Part shown: positions 1 to 9,808 of the stretch, one piece after another
Layout of the letters: every line of letters begins with the position of its first letter
How positions within the stretch are numbered: the first letter of the stretch is position 1
NCBI GenBank assembly: GCA_000223315.2
Contig: AFUS01000005.1
Span: 310,001-374,000, forward strand
Direction of reading: 5' to 3'
Source: Parvimonas sp. oral taxon 393 str. F0440
GTDB lineage: Bacteria; Bacillota; Clostridia; Tissierellales; Peptoniphilaceae
DNA length: 64,000 nucleotides
Made by a program: the position numbers and the translations under genes
The notes under the pieces: model-generated
Databases searched by the model: none
Told to the model about the DNA's origin: nothing
What the model saw: only the letters and a program-made list of their open reading frames with translations

Positions 1-1868
1 TTATTTGAAAAATTAAAGCCCATAGTTTTTAAACTTTCTTTTTCATTTTCACTGATTAAGTCATTATCCACTATGTTTTTCGGGAAGTTTCCATCATTAA
101 CTCCCAATACAAAAGCTATTTTTGTAGAAGGTTTTTTCATCCTGTCAACAGTTGTAATAAAGACTTCATCCTTTGAAGGTGGAACAATTCCAAGCTCAAT
201 ATTTTCAAGTTCAGTCTTAATTAAATTTATAAATTTTGAGTAGGCAATCTTCTCCTCTCCCATAAATTCAACCATTTCATCCAAAACCGCTGTAAAACTT
301 CCCCAAACTTGAGAATACTCTTTCGCCTTATATAAATTTCCTTCATTTTGGAAATTCATTACAAGATTGTTTATTCTATCAAAAAGTCCAATTTCCAAAG
401 TGAATTCATATAAATATTTACAAATATCCTTTACAGTATTTCTACCTTTTAACTTATCATGCAAGTTTTTTATAGGAGTTATTACAATATTCTTTATCTC
501 ATTTATCTTTACAAGTTTTTCATCATCACTTTCTTCTTCAATACTATGAACAATGGACTTGTCCCAAGATTCATCAAACCAACGATTACCTTTTATTCCA
601 TTTGCAATTACATAATTTTCCAAAAGGAAAATATCTTCATCAGAAACTCCTGTAAGTCCGCTCTTCAAATATCTAAAAACAGAATCATAGGAATAATTTT
701 TATCCTTCATATCCAAAATGGATAAAATTAGAATAACAATCGGATTTTCCATAATTGAAATCTTTTCGTCCAAGAAATAATCTATATTGTAATCGTCAAA
801 AACTCTTTCTATTATATAAGAATATTCATCCAAACTTCTCATACATAGAGTTATATCATTATATCTATAACCTTTAATTTTAACCAATTTTGAAATCTCC
901 TCTGCAATAAAGGAAACTTCATCATATATATTTTTAAATTTTAAAATTCTAATATTTTCAGAATCTTTAGAATATGGTTTTGGAGAAAAAGTACCGATAT
1001 TTTTTTCTAAAAAAGATAAATCTTTAGAATTATAGTAGCTTTCATTTGAAAGTGAAATATTTTCAAGCAATGGAATATTATACTTTTCACAAATATTTTT
1101 AATATTCAAGATTGTTGAATTACTTCTTAAAAACATATTCATTTTTGAATGTAAGTTTTTAAAATCAGTTAAAAGAGAAAAATAAATATTTTTTGAAAAA
1201 TATATTAGCTTTTCAATTACCAAGTATTGAGCAGGTGTAAAGTCCATATATTCATCAACAAAAATAGTTGCACCCTTGATACTTTCAAAATCGTCAAGTT
1301 TTTGGGCAAAAATATTTAAAGTATCTTCTGTATCAAAATATTTCTTTTCAATCAAATTCTCATAAGATTTATAAATATTGTATAAATCTTGCATTTTAAA
1401 TTTCAAAGACTCATTTTTAACATTTTCTGTAAGTGAAAAAACATCTGAAACTGAAAAATCATTTTGTTTAAACTCTATTATCATATCCATAATATTGTTT
1501 ACAAAACCCATTTTAAAATCATCGGACTTAAAAGTAATCAAATCCTTTGAAACCATATCCATAGCTTTAAAAGTCAAAAGACTTCTAGCACTTGTTGTAA
1601 GTCTTCTCTCCTTAAGTCCACCGACATTGGTAAAAACAATTTTACTTAAAGTTGAAAAACTTACAACTCTAATTCTAAAATTAGGATCAATATTTTTTTC
1701 ATCTTCAAGCTTTTCACTTAATCCTTTTTCCATTTCATATGTAAATTTTTCCGGAACTAAAATATAAATAGGCTTTTTATCTTCTCTTTTTGCCTCTTCA
1801 AAGCAAAAATCTAAAATCTTACTAGTCCTATCTGCTCCAATTCTTCCTGTTATAAATCCAACTGCCAC
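1..1868 (-). CDS. addB: AddB, ATP-dependent helicase/nuclease subunit B (5' part, runs off window)
   Basis: The frame is open from a GTG at 1868 to the window edge, giving about 622 N-terminal residues of a protein that is usually 1,100-1,200 long. GTG is preceded by GAGGTAATTATT, a good ribosome binding site. The start reads V-A-V-G-F-I-T-G-R-I-G and is followed by an LVPEKFTYEMEKG block, typical of AddB (family LVPEQ.T...E). AddB partners AddA in double-strand break processing and Chi recognition. The Walker A site is degenerate: GRIGADRTS instead of GxxGxGKT. The C-terminal nuclease and Fe-S cysteines lie outside the window. No frameshift is seen in this gene. Confidence 0.85.
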   Translation of the reverse strand, partial: MAVGFITGRIGADRTSKILDFCFEEAKREDKKPIYILVPEKFTYEMEKGLSEKLEDEKNIDPNFRIRVVSFSTLSKIVFTNVGGLKERRLTTSARSLLTFKAMDMVSKDLITFKSDDFKMGFVNNIMDMIIEFKQNDFSVSDVFSLTENVKNESLKFKMQDLYNIYKSYENLIEKKYFDTEDTLNIFAQKLDDFESIKGATIFVDEYMDFTPAQYLVIEKLIYFSKNIYFSLLTDFKNLHSKMNMFLRSNSTILNIKNICEKYNIPLLENISLSNESYYNSKDLSFLEKNIGTFSPKPYSKDSENIRILKFKNIYDEVSFIAEEISKLVKIKGYRYNDITLCMRSLDEYSYIIERVFDDYNIDYFLDEKISIMENPIVILILSILDMKDKNYSYDSVFRYLKSGLTGVSDEDIFLLENYVIANGIKGNRWFDESWDKSIVHSIEEESDDEKLVKINEIKNIVITPIKNLHDKLKGRNTVKDICKYLYEFTLEIGLFDRINNLVMNFQNEGNLYKAKEYSQVWGSFTAVLDEMVEFMGEEKIAYSKFINLIKTELENIELGIVPPSKDEVFITTVDRMKKPSTKIAFVLGVNDGNFPKNIVDNDLISENEKESLKTMGFNFSN

Positions 1869-1921
1869 AATAATTACCTCTTTCAATCTGATATAATTAT
1901 TTTATCATATTTTTATATAAC

Positions 1922-1965
1922 AAAAAGATAGTATGTCAAAATAAAAAATTTTGCCACACTATCTT
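1922..1965 (-). terminator. Rho-independent terminator after the ABC exporter
   Basis: On the minus strand GATAGT and CAAAAT pair with ATTTTG and ACTATC around a T-rich loop, with a small internal mismatch, followed by TTTTTGTT. It separates the ABC exporter from addB. Confidence 0.8.
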
Positions 1966-1974
1966 CATATATTT

Positions 1975-3807
1975 TTAATCTAATTCAAATTTCCCTGTGT
2001 ATAATTGATAATATCTTCCTTGTTTTTCAATCAATTCATCATGAGTTCCCATTTCTAAAATTTCTCCATTATCCAAAACAATTATTCTATCTGAATTTGA
2101 AATTGTAGAAAGTCTATGGGCAATTATAAATACAGTTCTACCTTCCATTAAAACATACATAGCTTTTTGAACGACATTTTCTGTTTTTGTATCTATTGAG
2201 GAAGTAGCCTCATCAAGAATAAGAACAGGTTTATTCTCAAGTAAAGCTCTTGAAATTCCAAGCAACTGTCTTTGGCCTTGAGATAAGTTTTCTCCACCAC
2301 TTCTTAAGACAGTATCATATTGTTCTGGAAGTTTTATTATAAATTCATGAGCTCCTGTTTTTTTACAAGCTTCAATACATTCTTCTCTTGTAGCTTCTAA
2401 ATGCCCGTATCTAAGATTTTCTAAAACAGTTCCCGTGAATAAATTAGTTTCTTGTAATACAACTCCTACATTTTTTCTAAGGTCAGCTTTTTTTATTGAA
2501 TTTACATTTATTCCGTCAAATAAAATTTCTCCACTATTTACATCATAAAATCTATTTATAAGATTTGCAATTGTTGTTTTACCACTACCAGTAGCCCCAA
2601 CAAGTGCGATTTTTTCTCCTTGTTTTGCAGTAATATTTATATTTTTTAAAACTGTTTTTTCCTTATTATAACCAAAAACAATATTTTTTATATCAATATT
2701 TCCTAGAACTTCTACTTTTTCTCCATTTTCTTTTACAAATTCATATTTATCTTTTTCTTGTTCTATTTCAACTTTACCCTCATCTACCTCAGGCTCTTGG
2801 TCAATTAGAGCAAAAACTCTTTCAACACCTGCTAAACCCATAATGATTGAATTTAATTGCATTGAAACTTGGTTGATATTTCCTGAAAATTGCTTTGTCA
2901 TATTTAAAAATGGAACTACTATACTTATACTAATTGCCATTCCTGAAAAACTTAAATTATATACATTAAAATAAATTAAAAGTCCTCCTACTATGGCTAC
3001 GACAACATAAAGAATATTTCCAATATTATTTAAAATAGGTCCTAATATATTAGCATAAGAATTAGCTTTTTGAGAATCGTCAAACAACTTATCATTAACT
3101 TCATTAAATTTTTTCATTGACTCATCTTCATAATTAAAAACTTTAACAACTTTTTGACCATAAATCATTTCTTCTAAATAACCTTCAGTTTTCCCCAATG
3201 ATTTTTGTTGTTCAATGAAGTATTTTCTTGAATGTTTACCAACATATTTTGTTACATAATACATGGCTACAACACCTAATAAAACTGTAAGAGTCATCCA
3301 AAAACTAAAATATAACATTATGCCAAAAACTGTTATAACAACAACTAACGATGCTAAGACATTTGGTAAACTTTGAGAAATCATCTGTCTTAAAGCGTCA
3401 ACATCATTTGTATAATAACTCATTATATCGCCATGACCTTCAGTATCAAAATACTTCAAAGGAAGAGATTGCATTTTTACAAACATCTTTTTTCTCATTT
3501 GATATAGAGTTCCTTGAGTTAGTGTTGCCATTGCAAGATTATACACAGCTGTTAAAACTAAAGAAAGTATATCAACTGCAATTAGTATTAAAATTAACCC
3601 CATCATTTGTTTTGAAAAAACAGACCATGAAACTGAAGGATCTCTAGCTTCAAGTAAACTTACAATTCTTTGTATAAATAGACTTGGAATTGAACTAACA
3701 CCAGCTGTAAATACTATTCCAACTAAGACTAAAGGAAAAAGTACAGGATAAGCTTCAAAAATTTCTTTTAAGACTCTTAATAAAGTTGATTTTTTATTAT
3801 TCTTCAT
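1975..3807 (-). CDS. ABC exporter half-transporter (consensus-site partner)
   Basis: A 610-residue type IV ABC exporter: an N-terminal six-helix transmembrane domain (about residues 20-330) fused to an ATPase domain with Walker A GATGSGKTT, Walker B LILDEATSS and H-loop AHRLST. The signature is LSQGQ rather than LSGGQ. The start ATG lies 11 bases inside the end of the upstream half-transporter gene, so the two are translationally coupled. The partner has a degenerate catalytic site, which is the arrangement of heterodimeric multidrug exporters such as BmrCD or TM287/288. Substrate cannot be told from sequence. Confidence 0.9.
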   Translation of the reverse strand: MKNNKKSTLLRVLKEIFEAYPVLFPLVLVGIVFTAGVSSIPSLFIQRIVSLLEARDPSVSWSVFSKQMMGLILILIAVDILSLVLTAVYNLAMATLTQGTLYQMRKKMFVKMQSLPLKYFDTEGHGDIMSYYTNDVDALRQMISQSLPNVLASLVVVITVFGIMLYFSFWMTLTVLLGVVAMYYVTKYVGKHSRKYFIEQQKSLGKTEGYLEEMIYGQKVVKVFNYEDESMKKFNEVNDKLFDDSQKANSYANILGPILNNIGNILYVVVAIVGGLLIYFNVYNLSFSGMAISISIVVPFLNMTKQFSGNINQVSMQLNSIIMGLAGVERVFALIDQEPEVDEGKVEIEQEKDKYEFVKENGEKVEVLGNIDIKNIVFGYNKEKTVLKNINITAKQGEKIALVGATGSGKTTIANLINRFYDVNSGEILFDGINVNSIKKADLRKNVGVVLQETNLFTGTVLENLRYGHLEATREECIEACKKTGAHEFIIKLPEQYDTVLRSGGENLSQGQRQLLGISRALLENKPVLILDEATSSIDTKTENVVQKAMYVLMEGRTVFIIAHRLSTISNSDRIIVLDNGEILEMGTHDELIEKQGRYYQLYTGKFELD

Positions 3808-5535
3808 CTACAACTCCTCCTTGTGTTAAATATAAATCACGATATAATCCCTCTTGTTTAACAAGAGTTTCGTGATTTCCACTAGCTACCACTTCACCCT
3901 TTTCGATTACCAAAATTATATCTGCATTTTGAACGGATAGTATTCTTTGAGCAATTATAATTTTTGTAGTTTCAGGCATATAAGTTTTTAACCCTCTTCT
4001 AATCAATTCATCAGTTTTTGTATCAACAGCAGATGTGGAGTCATCAAAAATTAAAATTTTCGGTTTCTTAAGTAATGCTCTTGCAATACAAAGTCTTTGT
4101 TTTTGACCACCAGAAAGATTTGCTCCACCTTGTTCGATATATTCATCATAACCATTAGGCATTTTGTTAATAATTTCAGTTGCTTGAGCAATATTGCAAA
4201 CTAAATCAAGTTCTTCATCAGTTGCACTTTTATTTCCCCATTTTAAATTTTCTCTTATTGTTCCGGAGAATAAAGTATTCTTTTGAAGAACCATACCTAC
4301 TTCTTCTCTTAATAATTCAATGTCAATATTTTCAATATTAATATTGTCAATTAAAATTTCTCCTGAATTAATATTGTAAAGTCTTGGAATTAATTGAACT
4401 AATGTACTCTTTCCAGAACCGGTAGCTCCAATTATTCCAACAGTACTACCTGAAGGAATTTTAAATGAAACATCATTAATTACATTCTCTTTCGCTTCTT
4501 CTGAATATCTAAAAATCACATTTTTAAATTCAATTTCTCCACTATTAATTTTTTGTGCAATGATTTTTCATCTGATATAGTTGATTCCGTATTTAAAACT
4601 TCTGATATTCTCTTTGAAGATTCCATTGCCATTGTCAGCATAACAAGAACCATTGAAAACATCATAAGACTACTCAAAATCATAAAACTGTAAGTCATAA
4701 GTGCAGACATTTGCCCTACATTGAAATTTGGATTAACTCCTGATACTATAACATATGAACCCAAAAATAAAATCAAAACAGTATCTACATATAAACAAAA
4801 TTGCATTAAAGGAGCATACAATGATATTATTTTTTCTGCAAAAGTAAAATTATCTTTTACATCAGTTGCAACTTTATCAAATTTCTTAATTTCAAAATCC
4901 TCACGAACTAATGATTTTACAAGTCTTATTGCCTTTATATTTTCTTGAATAGTATTATTCATATCATCATATTTATAAAATATTTGTTTGAAAATTTTCA
5001 TCGCTTTTATAAGTATAAATGCGAGCCCAATTAAAAGTATTGGAACAACTATAACAAAAATAAATGCAAGTTTTCCACCCATAATAAATGACATAACAAA
5101 TGAGAAAACAAACATAAAAGGACTTCTAATAGCCATTCTTATTGTCATCATATAAGCATTTTGAACATTTGTAACATCAGTTGTAAGTCTTGTAAGTAAT
5201 GACGAATTAGAAAAAGAATCTATATTTTCAAAAGAAAATCCTTGAACTTTTTCAAAAATATCTTTTCTTAAATTTCTAGCGAAACCTGCAGATGCAACTG
5301 CACTTTTCTTTCCCGCTAATATTCCAAAAGTTAAAGATAGCATTGCCATTACAACAAGAATTAATCCTTGATTAAATAAATCTCTAATTGGAATGTTTGA
5401 TCTTATTCCATTTACTAAATTTGCAAGAATAAAAGGAATTATACATTCCATAATAACTTCAAAGACAATATAAATAACAGACATAATCGAGTCTTTTTTA
5501 TATTCCCTTATACTTTTACTCAATGTTTTTACCAT
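3797..5535 (-). CDS. ABC exporter half-transporter (degenerate-site partner), one frameshift
   Basis: Starts at ATG 5535 behind GGAGGAAG. The transmembrane half (to about residue 320) and the ATPase half are in different frames. Adding one A to the six-A run (plus-strand T 4549-4554) joins them as ...INSGEIEFKNVIFRYS, the usual linker, for a 579-residue protein. The ATPase has Walker A GATGSGKST and signature LSGGQ, but Walker B is LIFDDSTS (Asp in place of the catalytic Glu) and the H-loop is AQR rather than AHR. It is therefore the non-hydrolysing member of a heterodimer with the next gene. The frameshift is most likely an assembly error. Confidence 0.85.
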
Positions 5536-5566
5536 AAACTTCCTCCGTATAATATGTACTAAAGAA

Positions 5567-5596
5567 AAAACTTAAATATATCAATACTTAAGTTTT
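5567..5596 (-). terminator. Probable weak terminator after pstB
   Basis: A perfect 9-bp stem AAAACTTAA/TTAAGTTTT with a 12-base loop lies downstream of pstB and is followed by TTCTTT on the minus strand. The stem is AT-only and the T tract is short. Confidence 0.45.
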
Positions 5597-5671
5597 ATAA
5601 ATTTCCGAACTAAAAATCTCATTATTATTGTATACCCAATTAAAGCAAATTTTTAACTTTTTATTTTATTT

Positions 5672-6334
5672 TTAAACTAATTTTTTATTTTCTATTCTAA
5701 TTATTCTATCTGCTAGTCTATTTGCCTGCTTTTCATTATGTGTTGAAATTATTATAGTATATTTTTTTGAAAGTTCTTTTATAAGAGATTCAATTATTAT
5801 GGAATTATTTTCATCCAAAGAAGAACAGGGTTCGTCAAAAATCAAAACTTCTGGGCAAGTTGTAAGCATCCTAGCAATACAAAGTCTTTGTCTTTGTCCC
5901 CCTGATAATTTTGAAGGAGAAAGGCTTAAATTGTCTTTTACCTCATCATATAAATTTACACTTTCCAATAAATTTTTAACTTTTTCCTTTTTGTTTTTGA
6001 TTTTTCCCTCATAAAATTCCATTGCATAGGTAATATTTTTTTCTATTGAAAAGTCAAAAGGTTTAGAGTCTTGAAAAAGTGTAGAGATTTTTCTTTTTAA
6101 TTCAATTGGTTTGATGTTTTTAATATTTTCTCCTCTAAAAAATACATCTCCCGTATAACTTCCTCCATTTTCAATTAAAAATCCATTCAAGCAAGAAAGT
6201 AAAGTAGATTTTCCTGAGCCCGAGCTTCCCATTATACAGATTATTTCATTTTCCTTTATATCTAAATTGACATCTTCTAAAATGCTTTTTTCTTCGTAGA
6301 AGATACTAAGATTTTTTATTTCTAATATATTCAA
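5672..6334 (-). CDS. pstB: Phosphate ABC transporter ATPase PstB
   Basis: A 220-residue ATPase with Walker A GSSGSGKST, Q-loop LFQDSKPF, signature LSGGQRQR, Walker B LIFDEP and H-loop STHN. It is shorter than typical PstB (about 250). The start is a TTG at 6334 with GGAGG eight bases upstream, overlapping pstA by 29 bases. It is assigned to phosphate from its position as the last gene of pstS-C-A-B; the fold alone would not say so. It energises inward phosphate transport at the cytoplasmic face. Confidence 0.85.
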   Translation of the reverse strand: MNILEIKNLSIFYEEKSILEDVNLDIKENEIICIMGSSGSGKSTLLSCLNGFLIENGGSYTGDVFFRGENIKNIKPIELKRKISTLFQDSKPFDFSIEKNITYAMEFYEGKIKNKKEKVKNLLESVNLYDEVKDNLSLSPSKLSGGQRQRLCIARMLTTCPEVLIFDEPCSSLDENNSIIIESLIKELSKKYTIIISTHNEKQANRLADRIIRIENKKLV

Positions 6335-7163
6335 CTATTTTACCTCCGATATTTCTCATTATTATTTCAGATAATAAATTTAATATTATTAAAAGTCCAA
6401 TTAAAACCATTGCCGTAGCATATGCCTTTTCAGTTGCGACTGATTGACTAAGTAACATATGCAAATGGAATGGTAAAGCCATAATAGGATTAAATAATCC
6501 GCTCGGTTTCGCCATAAATACAACTCCAGTCAAAAGTAAAGGTGCAGTTGCCCCTATGGCATAACTTCCAGCTAAAATTGAAATTGAAACTATTTTATTG
6601 GAAATGGTAGGTAGAATTAACTTCCTACACATATAAATTTTATCAATTCCCAAAGCATAACTGTCTCTTATGCTTTGTCTGTCAAATTCCTCGATTAATT
6701 TTTCAACATTTAACTCCACAAAAGGAAAAACCATTAGTGAAAGAGCTATACTTGCTGTAAATAAACTCTTTGGAATATTTAAAGTTACTATAAAAAATCC
6801 ATAGACAAAAAGTCCAATTATAATTGAAGGAATTGATGAAATACATTGAATAAGAAAACTCAAAAGCATTTTAATAATTTTTGATTTGCAAAAAATTTTA
6901 TTGTAAATCGCAAAACAAATACCTAAAACTGTTGAAAAAAACATAGATAAAACCATCAATAAGAATGATCCTATTATCGCATTTCTTATTCCACCATCTA
7001 CTCCAAGTGGCATTCCTTTAGGATTTTCCGTTAAAAATTTTATATTTATTCCTGAAATCCCATTAAAAAAAACAAAAGAAAATATCAAAAAAATTGCAGT
7101 CATAACTATAAAAATAGATGCGAAGGCAAAAAGTTTAATTAAATTATCCTTAAATCTTATCAT
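6306..7163 (-). CDS. pstA: Phosphate ABC transporter permease PstA
   Basis: A 285-residue integral membrane protein with about six hydrophobic segments and the binding-protein-dependent permease (EAA) loop near residues 155-185 (IRDSYALGIDK...LILP). The start ATG is at 7163; its first codons overlap the end of pstC by 14 bases and pstB begins inside its 3' end. It forms the transmembrane channel with PstC. Intact, of normal length. Confidence 0.9.
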   Translation of the reverse strand: MIRFKDNLIKLFAFASIFIVMTAIFLIFSFVFFNGISGINIKFLTENPKGMPLGVDGGIRNAIIGSFLLMVLSMFFSTVLGICFAIYNKIFCKSKIIKMLLSFLIQCISSIPSIIIGLFVYGFFIVTLNIPKSLFTASIALSLMVFPFVELNVEKLIEEFDRQSIRDSYALGIDKIYMCRKLILPTISNKIVSISILAGSYAIGATAPLLLTGVVFMAKPSGLFNPIMALPFHLHMLLSQSVATEKAYATAMVLIGLLIILNLLSEIIMRNIGGKIVEYIRNKKS

Positions 7164-8013
7164 AATTTCTACTCTTTCTGTTAATAATAAATAATAAAAT
7201 ATTAATGATTAAAACTAAAATCAAAAGTATAAATCCACTTGCAAAAAGTGCATAATAATGTTCACTATAGACTTCACTCATACCTATTTCAAGTGCAATA
7301 AGTGAAGGAATCGTCTGTGCCTTTGACAATAATTTTGGAAAAATCGGTGCATTTCCTATAACCATCATAACTGCCATTGTTTCCCCTATTGCTCTGGAGA
7401 ATGAAATCATAAAGCCTGTTAAAATTGAAAAATGTAATTTCTTTAAAACTACCTTTCTTATAAAGTACTCCTTACTTATTCCCAGAGCATCAGAATCTCT
7501 TTGATACTTTTTCTTTATGAGTTCAATAGTTTCAATAAGATTTGAAACAAAATAAGGTAAAATCATTATTGATAGTATAATACTACCTGCTAACACACTT
7601 TCTCCTGCAGAGACTTTAAATATTTTTTCTATATTTTTTACAATTATAATCATTCCAAAAAAGCCGTAAATTATTGAGGGAATACCTGCCAAAATGTTTA
7701 TAAGCCATATTAGTAACACTCTAAATTTTTTTGTATAAAAACATAAATATAAAGCAGTTCCAATAGCTATGGGAAGTGAAATTATACAAGCTAAAATAGA
7801 AATAAATACACTTGCTAATAGTATATTAAAAATTCCGAAACTTCCGGAAACTTCCGTTGCATCCCAAACTCTTCCAAAAATAAATTTTAGAAAATTATTT
7901 TTAAGAAAAAATGGTAATGACTGATTATACAAAAAGACTATTAGAGTAAACAAAAGTAAGATTGTAAATAATGTAAAAATATAGACTGTATATTTAAAAA
8001 CTTTATTTTTCAT
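7150..8013 (-). CDS. pstC: Phosphate ABC transporter permease PstC
   Basis: A 287-residue membrane protein with six predicted helices and an EAA-type loop (RDSDALGISKEY...VVLKKL). A conserved SFSRAIGETMAVMMVIGN stretch characteristic of PstC follows. The ATG at 8013 has GGAG six bases upstream, immediately after the intergenic hairpin at 8023-8052, so its expression depends on readthrough past that hairpin. Confidence 0.92.
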   Translation of the reverse strand: MKNKVFKYTVYIFTLFTILLLFTLIVFLYNQSLPFFLKNNFLKFIFGRVWDATEVSGSFGIFNILLASVFISILACIISLPIAIGTALYLCFYTKKFRVLLIWLINILAGIPSIIYGFFGMIIIVKNIEKIFKVSAGESVLAGSIILSIMILPYFVSNLIETIELIKKKYQRDSDALGISKEYFIRKVVLKKLHFSILTGFMISFSRAIGETMAVMMVIGNAPIFPKLLSKAQTIPSLIALEIGMSEVYSEHYYALFASGFILLILVLIINILLFIINRKSRNYDKI

Positions 8014-8022
8014 AATAACTCC

Positions 8023-8052
8023 AAAAAAGAGGAATACTAAAAAGTATTCCTC
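8023..8052 (-). terminator. Internal attenuator/terminator between pstS and pstC
   Basis: A perfect 10-bp stem GAGGAATACT/AGTATTCCTC with a 4-base loop is followed by six T on the minus strand. It sits between pstS and pstC and would let pstS be made in excess over the membrane components. Confidence 0.85.
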
Positions 8053-8067
8053 AGTATTTTCTTTATA

Positions 8068-9000
8068 TTATTTGCTAGGAATGAATCCCATACTTTTTAT
8101 AACTTTCTTTCCTTCTTCTGATTGAAGTAAATCTACAAATATTTTTTCAGTTGCAGTTAATTTTCCACTTTTCATAATGATTAAAGGTCTTGAAATATAG
8201 TAACTGTTATTTAAAATATTTTCTTCAGTAGGTTCAACATTATCAACTTTCATAGGAATTAACTTTCCTTTATTTTGATTAGTTATACCGTAAGAAGCAT
8301 ATCCGATAGCATTTTTGTTTTCAATAATTTTTGAAACCAATGCACCCATTGAAGGAGCTTGAATTGCATCTTGTTTAACCTTAACATCTTTCATTATTTT
8401 CTTTTGGAAAACTTCATGTGCTCCACCACCTAAATCACGAGTTACAACTACAATTTCTTCATCAGGTAAAGATGGATCTACTTGTTTCCAAGTTTTATAC
8501 TCTCCGGAGAAAATCTTTATGATTTCTTCTTTTGTTAAATTTCCATTTTTAGCTTTTAAAATATTATTGTCAGGATTAACACAAATACAAAGAGCATCAA
8601 GACCTAAAGTATAAGATTCTAAATCCTTAATCTTTTCTTTTTCTGAATCCTTAATATCTCGAGCAAGCATTCCGAAATTTGCAACTTTATCAAGAACTGC
8701 CTTAACCCCAGCACCTGAACCACCTGATGATACAAAAATTGTTATATTTTCTTTTGGCAATGAAGAATCAACCTTATCCCAAGTTGTATGTTTTTCAATA
8801 AAATCTGTAGCAATCTTATTGATTACAGGAGCTAAAGTTGAAGAACCGCTGAAACTGATTTGAGCATTTACAGTATCAGACTTAGTTTCAGTCTTCTTTC
8901 CATCATCTTTCTTTTCAGTATTTTGTTTTTGTCCTGAACAAGCAGTAAATAAAATACAAACTGCTAAAAGAACTGTTAATTTTTTTAAATATTTTTTCAT
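8068..9000 (-). CDS. pstS: Phosphate-binding lipoprotein PstS
   Basis: A 310-residue lipoprotein: a charged start, a hydrophobic stretch and the lipobox LFTAC with Cys21, then a Lys/Asp-rich linker. The phosphate-binding motifs of the PstS fold are visible (FSGSSTLAPV near residue 50, SSGGSGAGVK near 92, TRDLGGGAHEVF near 187). It captures phosphate outside the membrane and is anchored after Lgt modification (lgt is also in this window). The ATG at 9000 has AGGAGG upstream. Confidence 0.95.
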   Translation of the reverse strand: MKKYLKKLTVLLAVCILFTACSGQKQNTEKKDDGKKTETKSDTVNAQISFSGSSTLAPVINKIATDFIEKHTTWDKVDSSLPKENITIFVSSGGSGAGVKAVLDKVANFGMLARDIKDSEKEKIKDLESYTLGLDALCICVNPDNNILKAKNGNLTKEEIIKIFSGEYKTWKQVDPSLPDEEIVVVTRDLGGGAHEVFQKKIMKDVKVKQDAIQAPSMGALVSKIIENKNAIGYASYGITNQNKGKLIPMKVDNVEPTEENILNNSYYISRPLIIMKSGKLTATEKIFVDLLQSEEGKKVIKSMGFIPSK

Positions 9001-9025
9001 AATATCCTCCTAAATAAATAACTAC

Positions 9026-9064
9026 ATCTATTTTACAACAAAGAAAATATAATGTAAAATAGAT
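9026..9064 (-). promoter_or_regulatory. pstS promoter embedded in a 12-bp perfect inverted repeat
   Basis: Arms ATCTATTTTACA (9026-9037) and TGTAAAATAGAT (9053-9064) are perfect complements. On the minus strand the arms contain TTTACA and TAAAAT exactly 17 bases apart, a plausible -35/-10 pair. A repressor or response-regulator dimer bound here would cover both hexamers. TTTACA resembles the Firmicutes PhoP half-site, but that link is inference. Confidence 0.6.
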
Positions 9065-9113
9065 TTTCTTAATAGATATTTAGTATTCATAAGGAATTCT
9101 TATTGAAATTCTC

Positions 9114-9757
9114 TTAAATTATATTTTTAAAAAATTCTAAAACTTCTCCTAAGTTTTCAAAAATGTAATCTGCTTTTGTTTGATCTTGTCCGAAGAATTT
9201 ATCTTTTATTGCAATTACTTTTATATTTGCATTTTTCCCTGCTTCTATTCCCCTCGTTGAATCCTCTATTACAAAAGCATCTTCGTTTGAAACTTTTAAA
9301 AATTCACAGGCTTTTAGATAGACATCTGGATTTGGTTTGCTTTTTTGACTTCATCAGAACTTACTATAAAGTCAAAGTATTCTAAAATTTCACAATCTTT
9401 TAGTGCCTTTTCAATTGTCTTTTTAGGACTTGATGAACAAACAGCAGTTTTTATTTTATGCTCTTTTAAAAATATTAAAATTTCTTTTACATAAGGATTT
9501 AAAATAGCTTTATAGTCTATAGGATTTTCTAAAAAATATTTCCTATTTTCTTCATCAATTTCAGAAATTGAATATTTTTTATTAAGCATCTCATAAAGTA
9601 AATTATATGTTCCTTCCATATTCGTACCGATTAGTCTAAAAGTATCTTCAAGTTTTCCTTTAAAACCTCTTTTGGAAATCCAGTCATAAGTTCCCTTCAT
9701 ATAAAACATTTCCGAGTCTATAATGACTCCATCCATATCAAAAAGTACAGCTTTCAT
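9114..9757 (-). CDS. HAD-superfamily phosphatase (beta-phosphoglucomutase-like), one frameshift
   Basis: The N-terminus carries HAD motif I, FDMDGVIIDSE, and motif II is TAVCSSS. After ...SSDEVKK the frame breaks in a six-A run (plus T 9341-9346). Adding one A gives KSKPNPDVYLKAC and then VIEDSTRGIEAG (motifs III/IV), ending at 9114 for 214 residues, a normal length. It likely dephosphorylates or isomerises a small sugar phosphate in the cytoplasm; the substrate is not predictable. RBS GAGGTAAATAAT precedes ATG 9757. Confidence 0.8.
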
Positions 9758-9808
9758 ATTATTTACCTCTATTTTTTAAACAATCATAATTATCACATAT
9801 ATATCTTA

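Noticed and set aside
367-1767. Plus-strand open frames of 60-129 codons across the addB region
   Set aside because: They are antisense to the continuous addB frame, have no SD or motif, and read as low-complexity hydrophobic sequence.
5672-6334. An internal ATG as the pstB start
   Set aside because: The TTG at 6334 has GGAGG at proper spacing and precedes the first beta strand before Walker A; no ATG lies before Walker A at a plausible distance.
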